A stretch of 54,841 nt of DNA from Alphaproteobacteria bacterium (GTDB lineage: Bacteria; Pseudomonadota; Alphaproteobacteria; Sphingomonadales; Kordiimonadaceae). This document shows, one piece after another, positions 15,900 to 24,800 of this stretch (the stretch's first letter is position 1; every line of letters begins with the position of its first letter). The stretch spans positions 1 through 54,841 of the forward strand of contig JABXIS010000025.1 in NCBI GenBank assembly GCA_013372975.1, in the 5' to 3' direction. The position numbers and the translations under genes are program-made. A model generated the notes under the pieces. The model did not search any database. It was not told where the DNA came from and saw nothing but the letters and a program-made list of their open reading frames with translations.

Positions 15900-17963
15900 T
15901 CAGTCGGCGGCGGGTGCTAGCAGGGTGTTTCTGTCAATTGTGGTAATGCGTTTGAGGTGGCGGCGCAGGGGCTCGCTGACGCCTGTTTCCAACCGCCCGC
16001 CCACATGATCGGCAAGTGCTTTTTCGACCATATAGAAATAGGCTTCCCGGCCGATGTCTGAGTGAGGGCTGTGCCCGGCACGTGGTTCTTCAAGATAGGT
16101 GATCGTTTTGCCGGCACCATCAAGGCGCAGAGCATAGTCCCGCACATTCAGGACCGAGACCTTGGGATCCTTCTTGCCAGCCCAGATATAAAGCGGTTTG
16201 GAAATCTTCTGCCAATGGGCGTCAGGGGATTTGTCGCGGATGCGTTTCACATCCATGGGGTCATCGAGATCGACAGTCAGTTTTTTGAAGTTCGCCAGCC
16301 GGTATTTAAACTCGGGTGACCGGTCCATGTCCGAGAAATATTTCACTGATTTCGAGAGGTCTACAGGGGGTGCGCCGGCGATCCCCACCTGAAACAAGTC
16401 GGGCGTAAAAGACACGCCGCCAAGCGCTGAAAACCCACCAAAGGAATGGCCAAAGATAGCCAGTTTCGACCGGTCGCCAATCCCACGCGCCAGGACATAC
16501 TCAAGCCCGTCAATGATATCCTGCTGCACCCGGCCGTTGCCGAAATCCCGATCGGCGCTGACGGTATAATTTTTGCCAAATCCAGTGGAAGCCCGAAAGT
16601 TGGGTTGAAACACCGCATATCCCCGGTTTGCCAAAAACTGGGCTTCGGTGTCGAAGGCGCCGTCATCGCGCCCCCAAGGCCCACCGTGGGGCGCCACCAC
16701 AAGGGGTACGGTGGCCGGGTCTTTGCCCAGCGGCAGGGTTACATATCCCTGCTGTTTCATGCCGTCGCTGACAATATACCAAATGGGAACGCGCGGTGCT
16801 CTGAGTGCCTCATAGGTTTCTTTGTTTTCAGATATTATTTCGGATTCGAAATGACTGAATGGATGGCTGGTCTTGCCGCTTGTGGTATCAAACAGCCGAA
16901 CATCCGGCACCTTCGTATCAGCGCCAAACACAAGCCATTTTGTGAGGTCCCTGTTGGCGCGCAAAATTTGATAGTTGCCGGAGCCATGTTTGTCGATTTC
17001 CTGAAGTATGGCTTTGGTCTGTTCGCCCAGCGCATAGAAAGCGGTGTGATCGGTTTTATACCCTGCGGCGGTGGGTAGGCCTGTGTGCGGGTTCAGTATC
17101 GTCCAGGCAATATCGAACCTGTTTTCGGGATCGGCATGCAATTGAACATGAGCGCCGGTTTTGGCGTTCACTTTGTGAACACCACTAAGGTCACCTTCCA
17201 GAGCACCACGCATGATCAGGCTATCAGAAGCCGCGTGATATGCCACCATATGGCACCGATCGTCTGCCTCGCAGGTCATTAGCCGCGTTTCTGTGCCATT
17301 CTCAAGACGCACCAGCTCAAGCATTTCATCATTGAGGCGCAGCACAAACGTCGGCCTGGCCTGACCGCCGGGCAGAACATCCGCCACATAATGGGTGCTA
17401 GTGAACAGCGCTGTTTTTTCGCCATCAGGCTGCACGCGATAAAAGGTATGGGTGCCCCCATCTTTTACCTGCTTCGATACAATAAGGGCGTGCGGGTGAG
17501 TTGGGTCCACCCGGTAGAAATGTTCGTCTTTGTCGTTGTCCAGATTGATCAGGAAGGACGGTAGGTCTGGCGCCTCCAGCGACGCGACTGCCACGCCCTG
17601 TGCCGATTCCAGAAAGAGATACCGGCTGTCGAACGACCAGAAGATCTGGTCAACCATCTTGCTGGTGAACAGCGCTCGGTGGGTTTTTGATTTAACGTCA
17701 TAAAGGCCAAGCCGGTTCGCCCGCCCTTCATTGAGACTGTAGGCGATATGGTCTCCGTTTGGGGACAGGCGCACAGCGTCAAGATATCCTCTTTTGAGGA
17801 GGTCCTGGCGTTTCACCAGCACGGCTTCCGGCGCGGACCGGGCGGCCCTCATGGCATCATCAAGTGCATCAGCGTTTGCCTTCGAGGTAACCAGAAAGCT
17901 GCTTATGGTCAGGATCAGGGCGCACGCCACCTGTTGGCGCGCTTTAGGGAGGAAAGGCGTCAT
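15900..17963 (-). CDS. Secreted S9 prolyl-oligopeptidase family peptidase
   Basis: A 687-residue serine peptidase. A signal peptide (1-31, KANADA) is followed by a beta-propeller of about 350 residues and an alpha/beta-hydrolase domain. The catalytic serine is S507 in FGHSFGGFSAL, with oxyanion HGGP at 426-429, likely aspartate D599 in AGKKDPKV and histidine H631 in RAGHSPHS. This matches S9C/dipeptidyl-peptidase-like enzymes that trim oligopeptides in the periplasm or outside the cell. It is the last gene of the minus-strand run GntR-ATPase-permease-peptidase, 84 bp after the permease, so co-expression is likely but an own promoter is possible. Confidence 0.88.
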   Translation of the reverse strand: MTPFLPKARQQVACALILTISSFLVTSKANADALDDAMRAARSAPEAVLVKRQDLLKRGYLDAVRLSPNGDHIAYSLNEGRANRLGLYDVKSKTHRALFTSKMVDQIFWSFDSRYLFLESAQGVAVASLEAPDLPSFLINLDNDKDEHFYRVDPTHPHALIVSKQVKDGGTHTFYRVQPDGEKTALFTSTHYVADVLPGGQARPTFVLRLNDEMLELVRLENGTETRLMTCEADDRCHMVAYHAASDSLIMRGALEGDLSGVHKVNAKTGAHVQLHADPENRFDIAWTILNPHTGLPTAAGYKTDHTAFYALGEQTKAILQEIDKHGSGNYQILRANRDLTKWLVFGADTKVPDVRLFDTTSGKTSHPFSHFESEIISENKETYEALRAPRVPIWYIVSDGMKQQGYVTLPLGKDPATVPLVVAPHGGPWGRDDGAFDTEAQFLANRGYAVFQPNFRASTGFGKNYTVSADRDFGNGRVQQDIIDGLEYVLARGIGDRSKLAIFGHSFGGFSALGGVSFTPDLFQVGIAGAPPVDLSKSVKYFSDMDRSPEFKYRLANFKKLTVDLDDPMDVKRIRDKSPDAHWQKISKPLYIWAGKKDPKVSVLNVRDYALRLDGAGKTITYLEEPRAGHSPHSDIGREAYFYMVEKALADHVGGRLETGVSEPLRRHLKRITTIDRNTLLAPAAD

Positions 17964-18047
17964 GGGTCTATCCGTTTTGCTGTCGTAATGCCGCTTGTGG
18001 GCTTTGGTGTTGGGGGCGCCGGCGGCGCCAGCACCCCGATTGATACA

Positions 18048-19883
18048 TCAGGTAAGTGGTTTATCAAGTCGCCATGGATTCATCAGGACGAAGGCCGCAA
18101 GTGCAGGCAGGCTAAGTACCGCACACAGTATCACCCAAGTGGTGGTTTGTGCGCGCCCCAGGCTGTGCCTGCGGCTCAGGAAGAAAACAACGATCGGACA
18201 AATTACCATCAGGATGATCGCGACCCGGTAAACATTGGCCGGATACTTGCCCTCCATAAAATTGGTCACTGTCATCTGGGGTTGTTCGTCGGGACGTGTT
18301 GCCGAGAAGAAAGTGCTGTGTACGCCGATGATGACGGGGCTAATTGCCTCGAAATGATGCCTGATGAAGGACGGGTGGCGATGGATATCGTAAGCCCGGG
18401 CGTGAACAAGTTCTGTTTCGCCGCCCATCTTGGCGTGGATCACTTGTGTGCCGGGTTGGTCGAACCCGCGCATATGATTGCTGCGATACATCAGCAAGTA
18501 ACCGTCCACCAGCCGGTAGGTATCGATGAAGGAGAAACCACTCACATCGGTTGGATGGTTCACGCTATAATCCGGTTCCGCTGGGCCATAGTCTTCCGTG
18601 AGCACACGCGGATCAAACATCAGTGTCCGCTTGGTCGTGACAACGGCGACGAAGTTTTCTTTCACCTCAGGCTTGCGGATATATTCCTCGCCTTCAGGCA
18701 ATTGATGTTTGATATCCATATGGCGGTCGACAAAATCCAGCTGGTAGATGGTTCCCCGTGTCATCAGGAACTTCTCACCTGCCAGGATCGGCACATCGGT
18801 GAAACGGTCGGCATCCGTCGCGTCTTCAAGCTTCTCGATAAAGCCGTTCTGACCCAATGCGCCTGCTGGTTTGCCGTCGATCTGGCCATAGCCGATCAAG
18901 AGCATTTCATCGTGGGAGAATTGCCAGACGCTACCTGTGCCAGCGGGCATCAGGGCATAGCTTAGATCCATGGTGTAGAGCTGGCCGCGGCGCGGGAACA
19001 CCCACTCTCGCGCATCGATATAATCAAAATCGGCCAGTTCGGCCTGCTTGGTGTAGCTTTCTTTGCGCGGATGGTTGCTGCCTTCAAGCGCATAGGCAAG
19101 TTGCTCAGGCGCCTCCAATGACCACAGGTAGGACATCGTGCCGTCGATCGGATTGTTATCCGGATGTGTGCCCATGATAAACTTTGGCATATGGTAGTAT
19201 ACTGTGGTGCCCATGGCGGAGCCATACATCAGGGCAAGGCTCATAGGAGCCACCATCATGGCGATGGCCCATGGCTTGCGCACATAGGTGCTGAGATCCG
19301 GTTTGAAGCTGATGATGTTCAACACCACAAGCCCTGCGATGGCAACGATCATCGGGAAATATTGCAGGAAATCATTTTCGGGCTGTGTATCCATCAGCCA
19401 CAAAAGGATGATCGCCAGCAGAACCGACCCTTTGCTGGGGTTAAGTGCCGCCAGTGACCCCACCAGATAGCTGGTGAGGACACAGAACAGCAGGAAGAAA
19501 CCCCACGTATAATGGCGCGCATCCACAACCGTGCTGGTGAATGCGTCTAACCCGCCCACCATGCAGAACCATGGCACCAAAATCACCATTGAGATCACGG
19601 CGGCGCCCGCGAGCGCGATCCCCAGATAGATCCGGGCAGGAGAGAGCGGGCGATGGATCAGGTATGTCCAGTGGTTAGCCCGGCGATGCAGGATCATTTG
19701 GATAAACCCGAAGATCGCACCAGCGCTGATCAGGCTCAGATACATCATGGCGGTCTGGCCGGGGTCCGGATCCAGGAAAGGTTTCAGCCTGGCGATAAAG
19801 CCATAGAGGCCCAGGAGAACGACGGTCGCAATGCCTGCCCACAGGCGGTAGCGTTTGAACTCGCTTTTAAAAATCTCGAACAT
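18048..19883 (-). CDS. ABC transporter permease with large soluble insert
   Basis: A 611-residue membrane protein paired with the adjacent ATPase. About seven hydrophobic segments occupy residues 12-225. A soluble stretch of roughly 320 residues follows (about 226-545), and two final helices lie near 553-572 and 585-604. The soluble part has repeating short strands with aromatic and acidic turns (GQLYTMDLSYALM, GTIYQLDFVDRHMD, RTLMFDPRVL) and looks beta-propeller-like. Its side of the membrane cannot be decided with certainty, but the topology suggests extracytoplasmic. It begins 12 bp after the ATPase gene. ABC-2-type permeases of YtrA-regulated operons are usually much smaller, so the insert is unusual. 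Substrate unknown; export or peptide stress defence is possible. Confidence 0.75.
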   Translation of the reverse strand: MFEIFKSEFKRYRLWAGIATVVLLGLYGFIARLKPFLDPDPGQTAMMYLSLISAGAIFGFIQMILHRRANHWTYLIHRPLSPARIYLGIALAGAAVISMVILVPWFCMVGGLDAFTSTVVDARHYTWGFFLLFCVLTSYLVGSLAALNPSKGSVLLAIILLWLMDTQPENDFLQYFPMIVAIAGLVVLNIISFKPDLSTYVRKPWAIAMMVAPMSLALMYGSAMGTTVYYHMPKFIMGTHPDNNPIDGTMSYLWSLEAPEQLAYALEGSNHPRKESYTKQAELADFDYIDAREWVFPRRGQLYTMDLSYALMPAGTGSVWQFSHDEMLLIGYGQIDGKPAGALGQNGFIEKLEDATDADRFTDVPILAGEKFLMTRGTIYQLDFVDRHMDIKHQLPEGEEYIRKPEVKENFVAVVTTKRTLMFDPRVLTEDYGPAEPDYSVNHPTDVSGFSFIDTYRLVDGYLLMYRSNHMRGFDQPGTQVIHAKMGGETELVHARAYDIHRHPSFIRHHFEAISPVIIGVHSTFFSATRPDEQPQMTVTNFMEGKYPANVYRVAIILMVICPIVVFFLSRRHSLGRAQTTTWVILCAVLSLPALAAFVLMNPWRLDKPLT

Positions 19884-19895
19884 GGTTGGTCCCCC

Positions 19896-20801
19896 CTAAA
19901 CGCGGCTGTCGGGTGTATTATGGTTTCTTGTCAGGAAGGCGTTGACGGCGCGTTCCAGATTGACCGGGTTTCGGGCCACGGCGCTGGCACCATTCTGCTT
20001 CAGATAACTGCCAAAATCGCCGTCCTGATCGGCCACCAGTATATGGTGCTGGCCTTCGATGGTGCGTGATGTCAGGAAACCCGGAATTTTTGATTTCTCG
20101 GGCATGCCGTTCGGGAACTGGCCAATCCAGTATGATACACGGTCGACAAAGGCGTCGGGGCTGGAGTTGTTCTTCAGTTGCCCTTTTTCCATGATGATCA
20201 ACTGGTCTGCCACCCGCTCGATTTCCTCCATCTGGTGTGAGCAATAGATAATGGTGGTGCCCCCGTCCGTTTCGGTGAACATCAGGGCTTCAAGGAAAGA
20301 CTGGCGTGCCACCACATCCAAACCCAGCGTTGGTTCATCCAAAATCAGAAGGTCGGGTGATTGCGCCAGCGCCATGGAAAGATTGAGCCCAGCCCGTTCC
20401 CCGCGGGAAAGGCCGGAGACTTTCTGTTCAGGGTCCACATCAAAATAGCCGATGACACTATCGTAAATGGCCTGGTTCCAGTTGGGGTAGAAATGCCGTT
20501 GGTGGGCTGTGATCTCCCGCGCTTTCATCCAGCGCGGCAAGGTATGTTCTTCATTCACATATCCCACACGTCCTCGCACTTCATGCGGCAGCGTGGTGCT
20601 GTCTTCGCCCAGAAGGCGGGCTGTGCCCGATGTGGGTGTGGTGATCCCCAGAAGGACACGGAACAAGGTGGATTTACCCGCACCGTTTGACCCCACGATG
20701 GCGTGGATGCCGCCTTTCTCGACGGACAGGGAAAAATCTTTGAGCGCCAGCTTTTTGCCATAACGCTTCGTCAAGCCGGTTGTCTCTATGCAATGCTGCA
20801 T
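19896..20801 (-). CDS. ABC transporter ATP-binding protein (YtrB-like)
   Basis: A 301-residue ATPase. Walker A is GSNGAGKST (37-45), the signature motif is the variant LSRGE (131-135), Walker B is LLILDEP (151-157), and the switch histidine is in YCSHQ. At the usual Q-loop position the sequence reads GYVNEE, so the glutamine appears to be replaced by asparagine, as in some YtrB/CcmA-like proteins. A C-terminal extension of about 80 residues follows the core. It starts 9 bp after the GntR/YtrA gene and ends 12 bp before the permease, so the three form a tight operon. Confidence 0.9.
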   Translation of the reverse strand: MQHCIETTGLTKRYGKKLALKDFSLSVEKGGIHAIVGSNGAGKSTLFRVLLGITTPTSGTARLLGEDSTTLPHEVRGRVGYVNEEHTLPRWMKAREITAHQRHFYPNWNQAIYDSVIGYFDVDPEQKVSGLSRGERAGLNLSMALAQSPDLLILDEPTLGLDVVARQSFLEALMFTETDGGTTIIYCSHQMEEIERVADQLIIMEKGQLKNNSSPDAFVDRVSYWIGQFPNGMPEKSKIPGFLTSRTIEGQHHILVADQDGDFGSYLKQNGASAVARNPVNLERAVNAFLTRNHNTPDSRV

Positions 20802-20810
20802 CTCGGTTCC

Positions 20811-21233
20811 TTACTCGTTGTCGCCGGTGCCCGAGGCACCTTTCAGTTTTATCAATGCGCCTTCGATCTCGCGGAGTACGTCGCCTGTTTCAAATTCGAG
20901 GTAAGCAACCTCGTTTACAAACGCGTCCACTGCGGTGCTCAGGCGCTTCTTTTGCTCTTCCTCGCTAAGAAGCTGTCGTGGCTCGGACACAAAAAGACCT
21001 AGCCCCTGGCGGGATTCCACCAGGCCCTGCGCAGTCAGTTCCCCGTAGGCTTTGGCAACCGTGTTGGCATTGATCATCAGTTGCATGGCCAGCCCCCGTA
21101 CGCTTGGAAGCTTGGTTCCCACAGGCAGGCTGCCGGTGGCGATCTCCATACGGATGCCATCAACAATCTGCTTGAAGATCGGCCGGGCGTCCCCGGTGAC
21201 GATCTGCACTGTTACATTGCCTATGTCGGTCAT
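20811..21233 (-). CDS. GntR-family regulator, YtrA subfamily
   Basis: A 140-residue regulator. The N-terminal winged helix has the GntR pattern PIFKQIVDGIRMEIATGSL, then LPSVRGLAMQLMINANTV and YGELTAQGLVESRQG. The short C-terminal helical tail (about 60 residues) instead of a FadR/HutC ligand domain defines the YtrA subfamily. I placed the start at ATG 21233; the frame is open for 41 more codons upstream, but those would run through the operator-like repeats. YtrA proteins typically repress their own ABC-transporter operon, and this gene is followed directly by the ATPase and permease. Confidence 0.88.
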   Translation of the reverse strand: MTDIGNVTVQIVTGDARPIFKQIVDGIRMEIATGSLPVGTKLPSVRGLAMQLMINANTVAKAYGELTAQGLVESRQGLGLFVSEPRQLLSEEEQKKRLSTAVDAFVNEVAYLEFETGDVLREIEGALIKLKGASGTGDNE

Positions 21234-21247
21234 ATTGCCTCGAATCA

Positions 21248-21286
21248 ACTGTACTGCGTGTAGTAGTACAGTGCATACACTGTACT
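21248..21286. promoter_or_regulatory. YtrA-type operator, three alternating half-sites
   Basis: ACTGTACT (21248-21255), AGTACAGT (21265-21272) and ACTGTACT (21279-21286) are perfect half-sites. They create two overlapping inverted repeats, with 9-nt and 6-nt spacers. They end 15 bp before the regulator start codon. GntR/YtrA proteins bind GTAC-centred dyads (family knowledge), so this is very likely the autoregulatory operator. Confidence 0.7.
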
Positions 21287-21406
21287 GCACCGTCAAGATG
21301 CTTCTTTTAGTGTGTTGTTTTATATGAATAATTTTTGAAGTCGGGTGTACCGTCACGCGTGTGTGGGTGATGCAACCGATAGAAAAAGGGGCTTCAGGAA
21401 GGCGTG

Positions 21407-21826
21407 TCAGAGGAACAGTGTCATGCCCGCGCCATAGCCTTCAGCCGGACGGCTCTTGAACCCGAACTGCTCATAGAAGGCTTCCTTGCCATCGGCCGCC
21501 ATCAGCCCAACTGTTGCGCCTTTGGGTGCTACCTTGCGGATTTCATCCATAAGGGCGTTCACAATCGTTTTGCCGATGGACTTACCGCGCCAGTCTGGGT
21601 GCACAATAATATCCTGCAGGTAAAAATAGAGAACACCGTCGCCCACTGCTCGGCCAAAACCGACAAGGGTGTCGCCCGCAAAACAGGAAACATTCACAAG
21701 CCCGGCTGCCAGGCTTTTGGCAGCAACTGTTTCGTCGAGCTCGCCCCAGCCACAATCCGCCCGGAAACGGATGAAATCATCCGCCGAGGGTGGGTCCAAC
21801 GTTACTGATATTTCAGGTCTCTGCAT
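21407..21826 (-). CDS. GNAT-family N-acetyltransferase
   Basis: A 139-residue GNAT protein. The acetyl-CoA-binding motif A is QDIIVHPDWRGKSIGKTIV (R/Q-x-x-G-x-G/A form), preceded by the strand VLYFYL. The C-terminal motif B reads EAFYEQFGFKSRP. I chose ATG 21826, which gives the normal N-terminus MQRPEISVTL. The frame continues upstream into the end of the giant RTX gene without a good start. The acceptor substrate is unknown. It follows the giant gene by 55 bp in the same direction but is separated from it by a strong hairpin. Confidence 0.85.
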   Translation of the reverse strand: MQRPEISVTLDPPSADDFIRFRADCGWGELDETVAAKSLAAGLVNVSCFAGDTLVGFGRAVGDGVLYFYLQDIIVHPDWRGKSIGKTIVNALMDEIRKVAPKGATVGLMAADGKEAFYEQFGFKSRPAEGYGAGMTLFL

Positions 21827-21850
21827 GCTGCCGAATGTGCCATATAGCTG

Positions 21851-21875
21851 TCCCCGGCACCAGAAGCGCCGGGGA
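21851..21875 (-). terminator. Hairpin after the giant RTX gene
   Basis: TCCCCGGC/GCCGGGGA forms a perfect 8-bp stem (21851-21858 with 21868-21875) and a 9-nt loop, lying 7 bp past the stop of the giant gene. No U-run follows on the minus strand, so it may be a weak terminator or an mRNA 3'-end stabiliser. Confidence 0.45.
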
Positions 21876-21881
21876 TTTCCG

Positions 21882-24800
21882 CTAGGTTGTTGAGACAGCG
21901 AGAAGATCACTCAGCGTCAGGTCTTCGATAAAGATCGTATTGCCATCACCCGTATCGATCAGGACGCCTTTGTCGCGTCCCAGGGTGGTCTCGGTCGCCT
22001 GCCCACTGAGGTCCGTGATATTGAGGGCTGTAAGATCAAGTGTATCCTCATCCACATCAAAGCCTGTGATCACGTCATTGCCATGGCCCGAAGTGAAGGT
22101 GAAGGTCTCGGCGTCCGACGTGGCCCTGAAGGTGTCGTCTGACCCGGCACTGTCAAGAATAACGCTGCCATCGCCAATGATGGTCATCAACGTCAGTTCG
22201 CCCAGGCTGACACCTTCGATAAACACGCTGTCGCCACCACCGAGATCAATAAGGACCCCTTCATCGCGGCCGCGAGTGGTCTCAGTTGCGGCGTCCAGCA
22301 CATCGGAAAGCGTGCTGAAGGTGGTATTTGTGCCAGACAGGTCCAGAATGTCATCGCCGAGGCTGAAGTCTTCGATGATGTCATTGCCTGTACCGTCTGA
22401 CATTACAAAGCGGTCGTCATCACGGCCACCCTTGATGGTGTCATTGCCGGCACCCCCGTCAATCACGTCATTGCCATTTCGGCCGTCGATTTCCTCACCA
22501 CCCGCGGTGCCGTCAATAGTATCTTCACGGTTGCCGCCCCGAATGCGAGAGCCACTTGTAGTTACAGTAAGATCTGTTTCGCCAGAAAAGAGGACATTTG
22601 CGCCCACCAGTTCGCCAATGCTGACACCTTGAAGGAAAATGGTATCTCCATCATCGTCATTCACAAGCGTACCCGCGACGCCCCCTTGTGTGATTTCCTC
22701 AACACTGTTCAAAAAGTTTTCTGCAGTGACATCGGTTTGGCTGAGATCAAGGATATCTTCGTCTGTGTCAAAATCGGTGACAGTGACACTGCTGTTAACT
22801 GCAGCATCCTGCAATACAAACCGGTCTGCGCCCTGATCGCCCGTCAGAACATCGCTGCCCTGGCCACCAACCAGCGTATCGTCGTCGCGGCCGCCTTCAA
22901 GGGTATCATTACCTGCTCCACCATCCAGCGTGTCGCTTCCATCGCTCCCGAGAACCAGATCGTCACCCGCAGAACCAATCATATATTCATCATCGGAACC
23001 GCCGTCGAGGGTATCTGCCGCAGCAGTACCGAGCACAACCGTGCCATTGATCACGAAATTGGAAACAGTGATATCAGATGCGGTAACACCTGCAAGCCGC
23101 AGGCTGTTGCCGTTGCCATCTTCAAAGACGGCGTCGGCGCCGTCCTGGGTAAGGCCTGCAAGAACGATATCAAAGCTGATGCCTGCGCCGCGCAGGTCAA
23201 GCCTGTCATTGCCGGTATCAAAATCCTCGATCACATCGGCACCGAAATCTGCGCCAAACAGATAAACATCAGCACCATTACCACCCGTAAGGGTATCGTT
23301 CCCGGCACCGCCAGTGACGGTGTCATTGCCGTCACCGCCGCTGATGTCGTTGTTGCCTGTGCCACCGTTGAGAATATCATCATGATCGGTGCCGACAATG
23401 GCCTCGAAATTCTGATACAGGTCAGCCCCAATCAGTGCGCCGCCTTCGTCGGACAGCGCAGTGCCTGACATATCAATACCGTCAGACAGGCCCGAAAGGT
23501 CGATAACGTCGAAGCCTTCGCCGCCATCCACTGTGTCGCCGCCAGCGGCATCGCCGCCATAGGCCGCAAAGCCGTCAGGGGCGCTATAGGTAAAGTCAGC
23601 GGCGTTGGCAACGATAGTAGCCGTATGGCCACCGCGGGTGCTGCCATCGTAGCCGCCCGCCGTTGGCACATAGGCTTCAGTGATGCCGGTCATGACCGCG
23701 CCACTGGTATCGCCGGCGGCAATCTCTGCCGCTGTGGCACCATTTTGCCATTCGCCGTTGATAGAGATCCAGATCGCGCCAGTATCGGCATCAAAGGCAA
23801 CGCCTATCACATCCCCTTCACCAAGGCCGTCGAGGCCGCGTTCGTCGCGCACGGCCCGCCTGCCATCACCCACATATGTCTGGCCATTGCCGCGCAGCAT
23901 CAATGAACCACTGATTGCCGCCAGATCCTCTGTCCAGTCACTGTCTGCAGGCGCTGCGATAGCGACATAAAGGTTACCACCGGCCCGAGCAACGTCATCA
24001 AGGGTGATTTCCCAATAATGCTGGCCGGAAGACAGTTCGTCTGTCGCGGCAACGCCTTCGCGGCTGCGGCCACCATCATAGCTGTATGTAAGGCCGTCCA
24101 GCACGGTGACCTGCGAAGCATGAGACGCGTCATCGAGCCCTGTGCTTGAAGCGGATTCATCCTGGTAAGCTGCAACAGTGTCATCACCTTCGCCGCCGCT
24201 GATCAGGTCTGATCCGGCACCGCCAGCCAGCAGGTCATCGCCATTGCCGCCGACAAGTGTATCGTTCGAACCGCCTCCCAGCAGGGTGTCGTTATCGTCC
24301 AGGCCAACGATGCTGTCGCGGCCAAGGCTGCCAACAAGGCTGTCTGCACCTGCAGTGCCCGTGATGGTGTCGCCAAAACTGAAGAGGCTGGCGTCCACAC
24401 TTGCCGCAGTTACACCGTCAAGTGTCAGGCTGTTGCCAGCCCCGTCAGAGATGATGGCGTTACCGTTTTCTTCGGTGACTGCAAGGTCACCAAAGGAAAG
24501 GCTGGATGCCGAGAAGTCGAGCACATCTGTGCCAACGGTAAAATCGGTTATTGTGTCCGATCCCCAGCCATCGCCGATCACGAAACTGTCTGCACCGGTG
24601 CCGCCTGTGAGCGTGTCGTCACCACCAGCACCCATCAGCACGTCGTCGCCTGCGTCCCCTGTCAACAAGTCGTCGTCACCAGAGCCAATAAGCGTATCAT
24701 CACCGCACCCACCGTGCGCCGCTTCGATGTCGATCAACTGATCAGTGCCTTCGCCTTCGGCAAGGATTGCAACACCGGTTTCCAGATTGACCTGATCATC

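Noticed and set aside
17748-18965. 405-codon plus-strand frame across the S9 peptidase and ABC permease
   Set aside because: It is antisense to two genes with conserved active-site or membrane features; its translation is low-complexity shadow sequence.
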